A DNA stretch of 64,000 nt, from assembly GCF_040802235.1 (NCBI RefSeq), contig NC_133165.1, positions 45,335,629 through 45,399,628 of the forward strand. The letters are read 5' to 3'. Below are positions 1 to 11,610 of this stretch, one piece after another. This DNA comes from Manis javanica. Taxonomy: Eukaryota > Chordata > Mammalia > Pholidota > Manidae. Made by a program: the position numbers and the translations under genes. The notes under the pieces are model-generated. The model was not told the DNA's origin, ran no database searches, and saw only the letters and a program-made list of their open reading frames with translations. Position 1 is the stretch's first letter. The number at the start of each line of letters is the position of its first letter.

Positions 1-1659
1 GGCTGGAAAGCCCAGAGAGCAGCTAGGAGATCCCAGGCCTGAATCAGCAAGGACCTGAGCAAAAGGACCCACTGGTGAGAGCTACTACAAGGTACATTTT
101 GTGAAGCCTGTCACCCTTCCACCAAGGCATTTCACATACCCACGAAACACTGAAATGACACATTTTTCTCCCCAGGATATGACCATTAAGTATAATCCTC
201 TTATTTACTCTTCAATACTTATCATGGGCTGTCATTTTAATTTTTTTCTCTTCACATTTATACAACAGTATGGAAATTTGTGTGACCAGAAGCAGCTCTT
301 CTGACTTCCTAGGTGCCTCCTTCTTGCACTACCTCAGATTACAACTGCGTCTTGGTAACTTGCCTAAAACCCCACCTCTCTGGTTGCTGAGATTGGACTT
401 TCAATAATTTGAGGCGTTTTGGAGTCAGACTAGCTTGGTTTGAATTCTGTCTTCACTTAGCTGTGCAGCTGCGGCAAGGTCATCCTTCTGTGACTCAACT
501 TCCTGATCGAGAAGGGCACCTATCTGAGCTGTTGTCAAAGTCAGATGAGCTAACACAGAGAAGCACTTTGGACACTCGGGCATATAGTAAATAGTCAAGC
601 AGAGTAAACTAATATTATTAGTATCTTAGTCATATCACAGAACCAACAGCAGCTCTTGCACAGTCTGCCATTGTTTTGTTAGGAGAGCTTGGAATTGGGA
701 AATCTGGAGGCACAGTTAAGAGGAGTATTAAAACACATGAGCCCTGTCATCCAGTAACTCGTCTTAATTTTTTATGCTATCATAATAAGTTGAGAATTCA
801 GTTCGTTTTCACAAGGTCAGCAAGGCATCAGTAAATTCAAAGTGTTCATGTTGCTTTTCTGGAACAGGCCTGGAGGAGGCAAGCACCAGGCAGTGGAAAA
901 GGCATTTAGGAGTCTGAAGACCAGAGAATCACTAATTAATGTTACCTAACCTTGGGTAACATCTAGGATTCAACTGCTTCTTCTGTAAAATAACTCTCAG
1001 ACTTTGAGAGACACTTGGCCCAGTATCCAAGTTAAATAGATGGTAAATGGTGGAAATACCATAGACAGACAATCTCTGGAAGGATATTTAAGGTGTTAAT
1101 AGAGGAATTGGGTTGGAGATTTCTCAGAATATTCTATACCTTGTAAATGAAAAAAGAGAAATGAAGTAAAAAAAAATCTTTTTTTAAAGACCAGGTCACT
1201 TATGGGCCTTCCTTTGGGCACTGGGAAGGGGACGGCAGGCCAGGGGCCCCTGCATCCTGGCCTAGTTTCTTTTCCTGCACCGCTCATCGCACGCACCCTC
1301 AGTCAAGCACCAGAGCCTCAGTCTCATGAACTTCTCTCTCACGAGCTCAGACATGAGCTGTGGTCATCTTTATGGAACAGAAGATGACTCGGGGCTGGTG
1401 GGGAGAACTCTGGGGGTGCTGACATGTCTGCAACACCAGACCGACATTGATGCTGTTAAATACCTTTCTCTAAAACTGAAAGACACTAGAGTGCCGCCAT
1501 CTCTTCTGAGGGCCCCTACATTTCCTCTGTCCTGGAACCACCGAGTTTGCTCAACCACCTATTTCTCGCATCCTAGAGAGGCCCCATCTGAAGCTGTTTC
1601 TGGCCACCTAGAGTGGGCCAGGGAGGGCAGCTGTGTGTGACTCCCTGGCCCTGCTACCG
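1..1659. other. Non-coding flank, no gene seen
   Basis: I find no convincing exon here. The short reading frames lack domain similarity and codon bias. A MIR-like segment lies at about 405-600. The stretch 1200-1659 is somewhat GC-richer and runs up to the decayed KRAB exon, so it may be the relic of that gene's promoter and 5' UTR, but nothing in it proves that. Confidence 0.5.
405..600 (+). repeat. MIR-like SINE fragment
   Basis: The stretch has the MIR order: loss-of-precision start around GGAGTCAGACTAGCTTGG, then a GCTGTGCAGCTG...CAAGGTCA core and a CTCAACTTCCTGA-like segment. It is old and diverged. The assignment is by eye from the family consensus. Confidence 0.55.
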
Positions 1660-1890
<231 letters not shown>

Positions 1891-1897
1891 AGGATGG

Positions 1898-2585
1898 TGT
1901 CTTGCCAATGGGTTTCAGCCCTGGGCTTGCTATGGATTCAATATGACCAAAGAAATTGATAGCAAAACATTCTTTGGGGTGAAAGGGTTTATTACCCGGC
2001 TTATTCTCCCAGTGGTAGGTGGAGCACTAGTGTCTCTGCCTCCATCCAGAGCACTGGGCCCAGCTCTCTATTGTGGGTTGCCATCCATAGATGATTCTGT
2101 TTCTGTAGGAATTGTTTGCCTTCCTTATTATCTGTGGTGCATGCCGCAGCTCACTAAATCTAAACCGAGATCTGTTTCTTGTTATCTCTACCCCTTCATT
2201 GCCTGGCACCAGGGACGACTTACCCTGGCGACCTGGAGGCAGTTACACTCCTGTAATAAAGAATGTTAATCATTGTACCTAGAAACTTGTTAACCCACTC
2301 AAGAATGTGATGCCTGATCAATAAATATGAGAGGTGCCTTTCCAGCACCACTCAAGCTGGTATGCCTTGATTTCCCTGGCTGACCTACTCAGATCTTGGA
2401 TATCTCATCGCGTCGCCTCCTCAATCTACAGGCCGGAGACGGGGAGGAGGCTGACACTCTATATAGTGCAATAATAGCTTATTGCCTAAAGATGTGGAAG
2501 CGGTAGCCTAGCAACAGGCCAGTTACATCCTCAGGTGGTTTAAATTCAGTGAGGATCCTGGCTATAGAACCCCAACTTCTCCACA
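1898..2585 (-). repeat. ERV-L 3' LTR, interrupted by a solo LTR
   Basis: On the minus strand the LTR starts with TGTGG at 2585 and ends in CA at 1898. It matches 6133-6434 along its length except for a 385-base insertion at 2072-2456. Without the insert it is about 300 bases. Confidence 0.8.
2072..2456 (+). mobile_element. Solo LTR nested in the ERV-L LTR
   Basis: This 385-base block is absent from the sister LTR at 6133-6434. It begins TGTGGG, ends GCTGACA (TG...CA termini), and is flanked by a perfect 6-bp duplication CTCTAT (2066-2071 and 2457-2462). Two AATAAA signals near 2257 and 2320 suggest plus orientation. The 6-bp duplication fits a class II (beta-like) ERV, whose body was lost by LTR-LTR recombination. 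The family is not identified. Confidence 0.8.
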
Positions 2586-2815
2586 CTCCATCCTTCAGGC
2601 TGTGGAACTTACCTTACAGTCTACATGCTTTCAATTTTCTGCAATGGTCCCTGTGCGAGAAAACTGGAGCACTGTAACCAGATTCCATAGTAGCAACAGA
2701 GGATAACAACAACTTAGAGATATTAACACAAATTAAGATACAACAAGATTTTGATACAGGTAACAAAATTTATAATAATCCTCAAGCCAGAGGAATTTTC
2801 CAATCCACAAAGACT

Positions 2816-4541
2816 TTAGGGGCAATAAGACATATGTTTTAATGACACCAACATAGACAAATCTTGTCCATCAGGTAGGATGCATGCAAGAGAGTGGTCC
2901 TGTGATAGGACTGTAGCAGGAAGGGGGTCCCTTCTAGGTCTAGTATACCATACTTTTACTCCTTTCCCCGTGGGGGTTACTGAAGGATCTATATATAGTG
3001 CTACTGGAGGTGCATGCACTGGCCATAATGATAAAACAAAACTCCTCAGTAAGATTCTCCTACCTTCTGGCTGTTAAGGATATACTACTGTGACCTTTGG
3101 GGGCCACTCTGCAGTTATTTCAGGAATACACAGGAGGCCAGCTTGCAGGCCTTATCCCCAAAGTGCCAGGAGAGCCAGCCGTCATTGGTCCATGTGTTGA
3201 AAGGTCCACAGCCACATCCACTCAATGGAGTCTCCAGGGTTCAGTGCAGTTGGTGTTGGCAGCAAGATATTATTCTGGTGGCTGAATCTCGGCTTCAGTG
3301 ATTCTTCCTTGGTTTGTACTTGCAGTTGTATAGGGAGGCAGCCATATGAGTTAACGTGTCTATGGGGCTCAGGGCTCCCTTTTGGGGTCTCTCGTTCAAA
3401 CACCATAGCACAGTCCATAAGCCAACTAACCATCCCCGCAGACTATTGGTATCTGACTTTAGTCTGGATTTTAACAAGCCATTGTGCCTCTCTATCGTGC
3501 CTGCAGTGGTAGGATTATATGGCACATGAAACTTCCACTTGATTCCCAGCTGTCGCACCCATTATTGCAGTGTATGTCCAGTAAAATGGGTGCCCTAATC
3601 ACTCTCAATTACCTGTGGTTGGCCACAGGCAGCAAAGAGATGCCCCAGGCCTCTTTTGGTCATCTGCTGGTCTGCACAACAAGTAGGAAAAGCAACCAGA
3701 AGTACAGTAGCTGTGTCCACACTAGTCATTGCATACCGATATCCTTCTGACACAGGTAGAGGCCCAATATAGTCTATCTGCCACCTGACGAGGGGTGTAG
3801 GCCCCATAGCTAATGTCCCATTTTGCTATGGAACTCGGTGTAAGCCCCTTTTGGAGCACACAACACACTTCTGCCAGGCTCTACCAACTTCTTCGAAGGT
3901 CAAAGGCAAGCCCCACCGATGGGCTACAGCCCACATTGTCTTTTGCCCCACATGGAACAAATGCTGGTGTAACCACTGGGCTACATCAGAAGCAGGCTTT
4001 CCTTCTAACCAACGTATCTGGGCCAATTTATCTGCTTCATCATTTCCTGGGGATGCCAGTGGCAAATGACCTGTCACGTGGTATACTGTAATTATTTTGG
4101 TCTGACCAAAGGCCCACAATTTTTTTTTCCCCACAGTTCTTGCCCCCAAAGGGGTCAGTAACCAACCATCCAGTTGTCATGGTACCAGGTTGGTAGCCAC
4201 AGAGTGAAGCCCTGATAGACAGCCCAGCTGTCAGTGCAGACAACTGTAGGGGAGGGCTCCTGACTGATCACAAGCCACACAACCAGCAACTCTGCCCATT
4301 GGCTGCTTTTCCCCTCACTATCTTCCATCCATATTGTCTCAATCTTAGGATGGAAAGCTATGGCCCTCCATTTTGGGGACTGCCCACAGCTGGAGTCATC
4401 TGTATACCACGCATCTTCGGGTATAGAGGCTCTTTCCTCCCGATAGGGACTCTCTGCTACTAATGGTTCAAAAGCAAGGTCTTCCTGCTTTTCACTAGTA
4501 TATGTCACTGGCCCCAATAAGCATTGGAGTTCTTCACTCAA
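2816..4541 (-). pseudogene. ERV-L pol remnant: RNase H and integrase
   Basis: Read on the minus strand from high to low coordinate. 4541-4155 encodes an RNase H segment (TDDSSCGQ, then SQWAELLVVW, then VCTDSWAV). 4149-3826 holds the end of RNase H (GNDEADKLAQ) and the integrase HHCC zinc-binding region (HQHLFHVG... CVVC). 3807-3595 and 3558-3295 hold the integrase core with the first Asp (WQIDYIGP), second Asp (VIESD) and Glu (GTIERHNG). About 3019-2816 matches the integrase C-terminal part (ACILPDGQD). The pieces lie in different frames with stops, so no enzyme is made. The reverse transcriptase has been largely deleted. The family call rests on the RNase H and integrase wording. Confidence 0.8.
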
Positions 4542-4739
4542 GGGGCTACTAGAGAGGGCACTATGCTGCTGTAGGTAATCACCCTACTTGGCTAGTGTGG
4601 GTGTTTGTGCCACACCACTCCTTGGCTTTTGGGTCCAGTCTCGTACCTACCTCGAGATGGGATAGGTGGTTATTACCTTTATCAGGGCCATTCCAGTGAT
4701 GGGTTTTGTAGTCAGATTTCTTTCTGGGTTCTTATTGCT

Positions 4740-6090
4740 TCAGCCTCTCCTAAGTCTGCTATTGTACTTGTCACCTCGCTTATGGGATGCCCTAAGTGAG
4801 GGGAGAGAATGGCCACTAGAGACCCAAAGAAGGATGTGGGAGCTGTTTGCAGCACAATGTTTCTCATCCCAGAAGTAAAAATCTCTGTCTGGGCCATAAT
4901 TCTCTGGACTATAGATGGCATTTCTTATGCCTAGCTCTTGTAGCACCTGTTGGAGCTCAGCATATGTCTGCCATCTAACAGGAGAGGATGGTGGATCACC
5001 CAGATTGGGCCACACAGCACAAAGTGCAGCCATAAGCCAATAGAGGAGGGAGTGACTCCCTGGGGTCTGTTATGCATTTTGTAATCACTGCCTCAAGGTG
5101 GGCTGCATTGTCAGGGAAGCCAGCTTTCCCATCTCTGATCCTGACAGAACAATTCCATCCACCCCTAAGTCCCACAGATGCAGGAGCCAAGCTGATATTG
5201 ACTCCTATGGCTTCTGCCTAAACTAGGAGCTCAAATCCACCAGCTCAGCCTGAGTATAGGGGTGGACCATAGAGTACTCCACGACCTGGGGAGGGGGCTG
5301 CTCCTCTCCTTAGGGAACTTTCAGCTGCTGGGTCTTTATTTTCTTTACAACCACTGGGTGCCCTTTCAATACAGGAGGGGCCAGTTCCTCCAGCACCACC
5401 CCTTCATCCTTCTCCAGCTCCTCCATTTCTGGGCTAATAGCACCTTTCTCTCCCCTCCCCTGAGTGCCTCCTCTGCTACAACTGTTACCTTTTCTACTGT
5501 GCCTCGCAGCAATGCTACCTCTGCCTTCAGACGGTCTCTTACCTTCAACTCAATCCTTTGCAGCTGATATTCTCCTGCCATCTCCGCCTGTGCTTCCCTC
5601 AGGAGTTTGTCTTTTTCCATGATGGCCTTTTCCTCCTTCAGAGCACCTGGCAGTGCTGCCCTCTTGTCTGTAAGGAATTGTTCACATCTCCAATGGCACC
5701 TTGCTACCGGTGCTCTCGTGCTGCCTCCTCTCACATCAATCCCATGTCCTTCTTCAGGGAATCCACAGAAGTTTGCGGGTCACATTCTAGTGCCGACATT
5801 TCTTGGGTCTTTTTTAGGAGTGTATCCTTCTCTTCTGTAGACTTGTTTAATACTGTGAGAAGCAGCCAACCCACAGTCCTCGCTACCTCATGAGCACTCT
5901 GTCTCTCAAAAGACCTACTTACTATACCAAGGGCCACCCCTACAGCCTCAGGTGTCACCACCACTTGCCTCCAGTCCTGGGGTGGGGCCCAGTCCTCTAG
6001 GAGGCAAGCCACCTCAGGCCACATACCGATTGCGGGACAATCCACTGTCTCCCCATTCACAGGGGCAGCCCAATGAAGCACCCCTTCCAT
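4740..6090 (-). pseudogene. ERV-L gag remnant
   Basis: Open stretches on the minus strand at 6090-5731, 5734-5366 and 5033-4740 correspond to a gag-like protein. The second is strongly helical and charged, a likely coiled coil (EEKAIMEKDKLLREAQAEMA), as in ERV-L Gag. It lies directly inside the 5' LTR, as gag should. Frameshifts and stops separate the parts. I assign it by position and character more than by clear motifs. Confidence 0.65.
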
Positions 6091-6132
6091 AAGGGCAGCC
6101 TGTCTTTTTCCTTGGTCAACAATGAATCTTGC

Positions 6133-6434
6133 TGACTATGCCAGTGGGTTTCAGCTGCAGGCAAGTTCACTACGTATTCAATATGACCAAAGAATATGAC
6201 AGCAAAATGTTCTTTGGGGTGAAAGGGCTTATTACCTGGCTTGTTCTCCCAGCAGTAGGTGGAGCACTAGCGTCTCTGCCTCCACCCAGAGCACTCGGCC
6301 AAGCTTTCTATGTAGTGCAATAATAGCTTATTGCCTAAAGGTGTGGAAGCGTGGCCTAGGAACAGGCCAGTTACATCCTCAGGTGGTTTACGTTCAGTGA
6401 GGATCCTGGCCATAGGAACCCCAACTCCCCCACA
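6133..6434 (-). repeat. ERV-L 5' LTR
   Basis: About 302 bases, minus orientation, starting TGTGGGGG at 6434. It is homologous to 1898-2585 and lacks the 385-base nested insertion, so it serves as the empty-site reference for that event. No convincing primer-binding site is left just inside it. Confidence 0.8.
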
Positions 6435-6439
6435 GATGG

Positions 6440-6879
6440 TAAGGCCGGGTGCCTGACTCACATCTACTCCTGTCCCAGGGCCACTCCCCTTTCTTGTGAC
6501 CCCCACCAGAGCAGTCTAACTGAAATTCCTAACAGCCTCCCTGTCCAGATTTCTTCAGTGGCTCCCCAGGACTTCTTCCTAAAAGTTCAGAACCTGTGCC
6601 ACAAAGTTAAAGGCCTGCAGCATGCTAACTCCCTCCAGTTCATACAAGGTCTATCCCCATAGGTGAGAGACCCATTGGCTAAAACATCTTTTTTTTCTGG
6701 ACATGCCTCTACCTTAGTGAGCCTTTGTGCTTTTCTCTTGCTATTCTACTCTGTATACATGACACCTCCGTAACTAACAAACTTCAGTGCCCCTCTCAAA
6801 TGTGGTGTCCAAGAAATGGAGGTCTTCTGTCCCATGCTGGAAGTCTCTCAACTATGATTTTGTGTCTATGTCTATAGCC
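6440..6879. other. Spacer between two ERVs, nothing recognised
   Basis: This is probably original intron or intergenic DNA of the broken zinc-finger gene. I see no exon, repeat family or regulatory site that I can name. Confidence 0.4.
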
Positions 6880-6884
6880 TTGAG

Positions 6885-7196
6885 TGTAAGGTTGAAGACA
6901 ATGGGGGGAGGGGTGAGCATGTCAGACACTGATGATGCGCCAAAGTCCCCAGCTGCTGCCCCCTCCCAACCTGAAAAATGTGCCTAAAGCTAGCCAATCC
7001 TTGCACCGCTGTAAATCTAAGCTCTGCTTCCCCCTACCTTCTTTAAAAAGTCACTGCCAGCCCTGCTGAGTTTGACTTCCCCAGCCTGTGATAGCCAGAC
7101 TGTGGAACATCACCTGGGAATTTGAATTCAAATAAACTACCTGGCCCTTTGTTGCCTCTCTTTGCCTGCTTATTTTGGCTAGAATATCATCTTACA
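6885..7196 (+). repeat. 5' LTR of the class I ERV
   Basis: 312 bases, TG start and CA end. A polyadenylation signal AATAAA lies in the TTCAAATAAACTACC stretch near 7128. It is followed after two bases by the primer-binding site. Confidence 0.8.
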
Positions 7197-7198
7197 TT

Positions 7199-7216
7199 TG
7201 GTGCCGAAACCTGGGA
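7199..7216 (+). other. Primer-binding site, tRNA-Phe type
   Basis: TGGTGCCGAAACCTGGGA matches the complement of the 3' end of mammalian tRNA-Phe (with CCA) at 17 of 18 positions, by comparison with the known tRNA. The position, two bases after the LTR, is correct for minus-strand priming. Confidence 0.8.
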
Positions 7217-7561
7217 AGAGTGTGAGTGCGGGGCCCTGACTGGCCACCGGTGGTCCCGCCCTCTTCTTCCCCGACCTGGGACCTTAGCCTGCTCTCCGCT
7301 GTGTGGACTATTTTCTGGTTAGTCCCTCAGTTTCCCCCGGTCTGTTTCCTTTCCTAACTCCATTTCACCTGGTCCATCTGAAATTGTATATACGTCCAGG
7401 TTTGGGCATCCAGCCCATCCATTGCGGGCATCTGGCCTGCCCCCAGCCCTGCGGTGGGGGAGATGTCCCTCACCCAGGCTCCCAGGCCATCTCCCCTGAC
7501 TTGGTGCGCTTAAGACGCTGGGCGCTCCTCTCAGCGGGATTAGTTGGGAAGTGGCGCAGAC

Positions 7562-7795
7562 ATGGGGAACCAGCCCTCGAAAGCAGAGGCTCAGACCCCA
7601 CTGCGGTGTTTCATTTCTAATTTAGCTACTCTATATTTGTCCTGGGAAGTTCGCAAATGGAAGCTAGTCTTTCTTTGCTCTGAGGCCGGGCCTCAGTATC
7701 CCTTGGACAATCAATCTTGCTGTCCCCCTGAGGGAACTTTCAATTTTGGCCTCCTCACTGACTCGATTAATTATTGCCACTGGAGCAGAGAGTAG
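7562..7795 (+). pseudogene. gag matrix fragment of the class I ERV
   Basis: An open frame starts with ATGGGGAAC (Met-Gly-Asn), the N-myristoylation pattern of gammaretroviral Gag. It runs 78 codons, with wording typical of matrix (FISNLATLYLSWEVRKWK), before a stop. The start is chosen because the Gly must be residue 2; the frame is open a few codons further upstream but without an ATG. Capsid, nucleocapsid and pol do not follow. It is a remnant and cannot make particles. Confidence 0.7.
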
Positions 7796-8429
7796 AGTGA
7801 AATCCCATATATGCAGGCTTTTTAAACTTTGCGCTCCTGCCCAGACCTTTATGTTAAGTGTTCAATGACTCAGGTTCTCCTGGCCTGATCTCCAGTTAAA
7901 GATTGTCAAGTCAGCCTCTTACTCTTCCCAGTCCTTCTTCCTTTTCAGATACGCCAGAAGACCTCAGTTGCCTGCCTCCCTCAGCTCGCAATCCCCTCCC
8001 TCTCTCTTCACCACCATCTTTAAGTCCTTTGTCTTCACACGCGTCACCACCATCTTAAAGTCCTACATTCTCAACCATGCTGTTGTCCTGCTCTCCTCTT
8101 CCAGTGGCTGCACACCCCACCTCTCCTTCTGCCTTCATCACCCTTTTCCCTCACTGGAACACACTCCTCCCACCTTCTAGTTCCAGAAGCCACAGACAGG
8201 AAGCTGAGGAGAGGGAAAGCAATTAGATATCAGTGACTCAAGTCTTTATATCGGTTTGTCTGTCTGTGTATATGTTTTTGTGTGGGGAGTGTTGCTGACT
8301 GTAGTCGTATCTCAGTTTGTATGTTTGTGTGTCTAGGTGTATGGATGAAAAATATTTTCCTACCTCCGGATAGTATTAATAAAAATTGATTTAAAAACAA
8401 GTACTTGTGAAACTTAGGCATTCTAAAAC

Positions 8430-10200
8430 TTCCAGAAAATCTGATAAAAAATGTTAAGCATTCATGCTAATTTGGGTTTGGCTGAGGCGAGCATGTCCTT
8501 GATAGTTATCAGCTGCCTAAGTTTACCTAAGGTCATTAGTTGATGTTATCTGCTAAATCTTTTAAGAATAAAATGCTTAAAGGCTGGGCTTTGTCTAATA
8601 TTCAGTAAAGGTCTTGTAAGTAATCTAGCATAGTTGTTACGAATGAGTGAACTAAATAAGTGTGGCAAGTGAACACCTTTTTAATTGTGTGTTACAGTGT
8701 GTATACCTATCTACAGCCTAGAAATCTTTATAGTAACCTAAAACCTTAAAATTTTGCTGAGTTAAAAAGATATACTTTGTGCTTAGTGAGAGATTGTGTT
8801 GTAAAGCTCATAGTTAACAGAAATTATAAAATGTTCATAAATTTGTCAATCCAAAGAATGCTAGTGTAACAGTTTATAATAGCCTACTTCTCAGTATTCA
8901 CTAAAAATTAAGGTACCTAATAGTTTTAAGTTCTAATTAAAATTACTTAAAGTAATAAAGAAAACATTTCTGCATGCTAAAGAATGTGTCTTTTGATAAA
9001 AGAGAGTAACTTTGTTCTAAAATACAGCTGTTTATTTAGAGAGAGAAATCTAAATGTAAAAAGGTTGTAGAAAGTTTGTAGAAGAATTTAATATAGTCAT
9101 GCTATATAAAATTAAAGCAAATGAGTCTTGGTATAAAGTACACAGCAAAATTAGAATTTTGTTTTCAGTTAAAAAGACAAAGTTTTCTTAACTATTAGTC
9201 TGCTCTTAATATTGAAAAATTACAAAAAGTTCTCTAATTGTTTTATCAAAGCAGTTTCTCATGCTTACAGTCTCAATGAGTTGTCAGAATATTTAAGAAA
9301 ATGAGATCTTAAAAGAACTAAAAGCTAAAGTTTGCTAACAACTGTACAACCTTCTTTATTTGCCTTTGAGGTATTTTGTTGTCATTCTGGTTAAATAGAT
9401 AAGTATTGCTTCATAGCAACCTATAATCCTAGTTAAGCAAGTGCCTTAAAACTCTTAACAGCTTCCCAAAATCAAATTCAAAAAGTACTTTTACCTCTAC
9501 TTAACTCTGATATTTTCCAGAGGGTCCCTAGAACATGTCAGAGGAACTTTTTCTCATTGGAGAAAGTATTTGGCTAATTGAGCTTACTTATCTGATATAA
9601 AATTACCTAGAAAGTACTGTCAAAAAGAATAATGCTAAACTTTGTTACTGAATGTTTTGTATTACAGAAATGTCAGAATTTCCTTATGTCAACTGTCTTA
9701 CAGTAAGCTCTCATCAGATCTTTAACCATTGTCATTTATAGTCACTGTTTTATTACTCCTAAACTAGCAAAAAAATAGATTTCAGCAGAACAGGTATTAG
9801 TTATATAAGATTAAGTAAACTAAAGAAGATGATTTTGTGGCTTTTTGTTTCAAATGTTGCTGATAGTGTTTTAAGCTTTTTCTCTTAAGCTGACAACAGT
9901 TTAGTAAATGACTGCCTTTATAAGAGGAATTGAAACTTTATCTTTCTCTCTACCTGATCCCTCCAGAATTTTAAAAAAACTCTCAGTGACTATTTTTATA
10001 TTTCATGGCACTATGTTTATTTTCACAAGTTCAATAAGAATCTGCTTTCCTTGTAAGAAGACCAATTAGAAACACTAGTTATATTACCAAAGCTTTAACT
10101 GGAACATCATACCTGAGAGACATGTGCATAAACTCAGATATGATCAGCTTTAAGGAACTAAGGTTGACTTTATAAAGCCAACAAAGCCCCTTAGAAGAAC
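8430..10200 (+). other. AT-rich, ORF-free interior of the class I ERV
   Basis: About 1.8 kb of strongly AT-rich sequence with no open frame of any length on either strand. It lies between the gag remnant and the 3' part of the element. Composition differs sharply from both flanks. It may be a decayed pol/env replaced by unrelated filler, as in some non-autonomous class I ERVs. I recognise no family. Confidence 0.55.
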
Positions 10201-11073
10201 TGGCCTGGTACCTTGCTTACAAGGTTCACAGCAGCCTTACCAGGTAAGGAAGGTCACACTTCCTGGCAGGTGCAGGAACCTCAGGATGTCTTGCAGACCT
10301 CAAGGAGAGAGGAATTCACCCAGATCTACAGGTACTGGAGGCAAAACCTGATGGTAAGTCTGGCTTGGCTGTCTGGCCTCAAGAGGCCTTTAAAAGTTCA
10401 ATCTGAAATTCCTTACAAAAAGTTCCAGCAAAGCACATTTAAAAGTCTATGTAATCAATTGCTCTTCTTGCTGCACTTACACAAATATTAAGCCAAGTGT
10501 TAATTATTTTCTTAACCTGGTTACTTCTAATAAAAATGAGGGTGATTTTAGAGAAAAGTATTGTTTCAATAATGCAGTCTTATCTATACTAAATCCCAAT
10601 ACTATAGTCATTGAGATGTAAACTTGATCCAGAATATTAGTTTCCCCATGATACCTGGCTATGATTCTCAATTAGACTCTTCATATTTCTAGTTCTCATA
10701 TTCAGCCATGCATACTTAATCTCATCAAGTCTCATCAGAATTGAAGCGCCAACCTTCCGAAGTCCTCTCAACTGACCAGTCATAAAAACCTGGCTGCACC
10801 CTTTACTGTGCCCCCTCTCAGCATGAAGCAGCCAGAGCAGTCAGCACCCCTTTTCCCTGGCAGCAGCTAGAGTCTCTATCTGTAGAGGAGAAAATGAGAC
10901 AGAGACCATAAGCTTAGACAGAATAAAGTTAGAGCTCTGGAGAAAGCAAGGCAAGATATTTGCAGTCAGAGCAATGTAACTACATGCCACGAACCGCCCC
11001 CCCCCAAGGACGCCCCTTGTCGGCCAAAAGTAGCCAGATCAAGTCATCACCCATTATGACCAAAAGGCTGGAA

Positions 11074-11384
11074 TATAAGGTTGAAGGCACTGGGGGGAGG
11101 GGTGAGCATGTCAGATACTGATGATGTGCCAAAGTCCCTGGCTGCTGCCCCCTCCCAACCTGAAAAATGTGCCTTAAGCTAGCCAATCCTCGCACCGCTG
11201 TAAATCTAAGCTCTGCCTCCCCCTACCTTCTTTAGAAAGTCACTGCCTGCCCTGCTGAGTGTGACTTCCCCGGCCTGTGATAGCCAGACCGCGGAACATC
11301 ACCTGGGAATTTGCATTCAAATAAACTACCTAGCCCTTTGTTGCCTCTCTTTGCCTGCTTATTTCAGCTAGAATTTATCTTACA
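11074..11384 (+). repeat. 3' LTR of the class I ERV
   Basis: 311 bases, collinear with 6885-7196. The first dinucleotide is TA instead of TG, and the end is intact CA. AATAAA near 11320 is preserved. Confidence 0.8.
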
Positions 11385-11389
11385 TTGAG

Positions 11390-11605
11390 CACAATCTTTC
11401 TGAAGGTCTTGGTACCTTTGCCTTAGGAGCTCATCTTAAGACCTGGTATCTCCCTCCCTTAGTGTAAATTTACAGCTTAGTGTAAACTTACAGAGCAGGA
11501 ACCTTATTTTGGTTCACCAGTATCTCCAACACCTAGAACATCTGGAAGAATGCCTGGACACAGTAAGTGCCCAATATGTTTTCATTAAATGAATGCATAT
11601 GTAGT
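11390..11605 (+). repeat. L2-like fragment
   Basis: The segment from about 11490 carries the L2 3'-end pattern: GAGCAGGAACCTTATTTTGGTTC, then CAACACCTAGAACA, then TGCCTGGACACAGTAAGTGC and ATTAAATGAATG. It is an ancient mammalian repeat. Confidence 0.6.
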
Positions 11606-11610
11606 CTTGA

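Larger units (their letters stand above)
1898..6434 (-). mobile_element. ERV-L (class III) provirus, minus strand, degraded
   Basis: Two related LTRs (1898-2585 and 6133-6434) bracket gag and pol remnants, all on the minus strand. The flanks carry GATGG on both sides (1893-1897 and 6435-6439), a 5-bp target duplication as expected for ERV-L. The RNase H and integrase fragments are of ERV-L type. Most of the reverse transcriptase is missing, so the element is about 4.2 kb without its nested LTR, against roughly 6 kb for full ERV-L. Its two LTRs differ by about 12 percent over the 125 bases I compared by hand, so it is old. It sits immediately after the KRAB pseudo-exon and splits that former gene. 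Confidence 0.85.
6885..11384 (+). mobile_element. Class I ERV with tRNA-Phe primer site
   Basis: Paired LTRs at 6885-7196 and 11074-11384 differ at about 21 of 310 positions (hand count, roughly 7 percent). They are flanked by TTGAG on each side (6880-6884 and 11385-11389). A primer site complementary to tRNA-Phe follows the 5' LTR, then a gag matrix start. After about 7.8 kb no retroviral reading frame remains: the interior is AT-rich and non-coding. At about 4.5 kb it is half the length of a full class I ERV, so it is either a heavily deleted provirus or a non-autonomous derivative mobilised in trans. Confidence 0.8.

Noticed and set aside
1326-1640. A 5' coding exon ahead of the KRAB pseudo-exon
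   Set aside because: Overlapping ORFs on both strands have no domain, splice support or similarity to the intact paralogue.
7199-7216. A tRNA gene near the LTR
   Set aside because: Only the primer-binding complement is present, with no cloverleaf.
10213-10491. 92-codon ORF as a possible env fragment of the class I ERV
   Set aside because: No Env motif is readable, and base composition gives no support.
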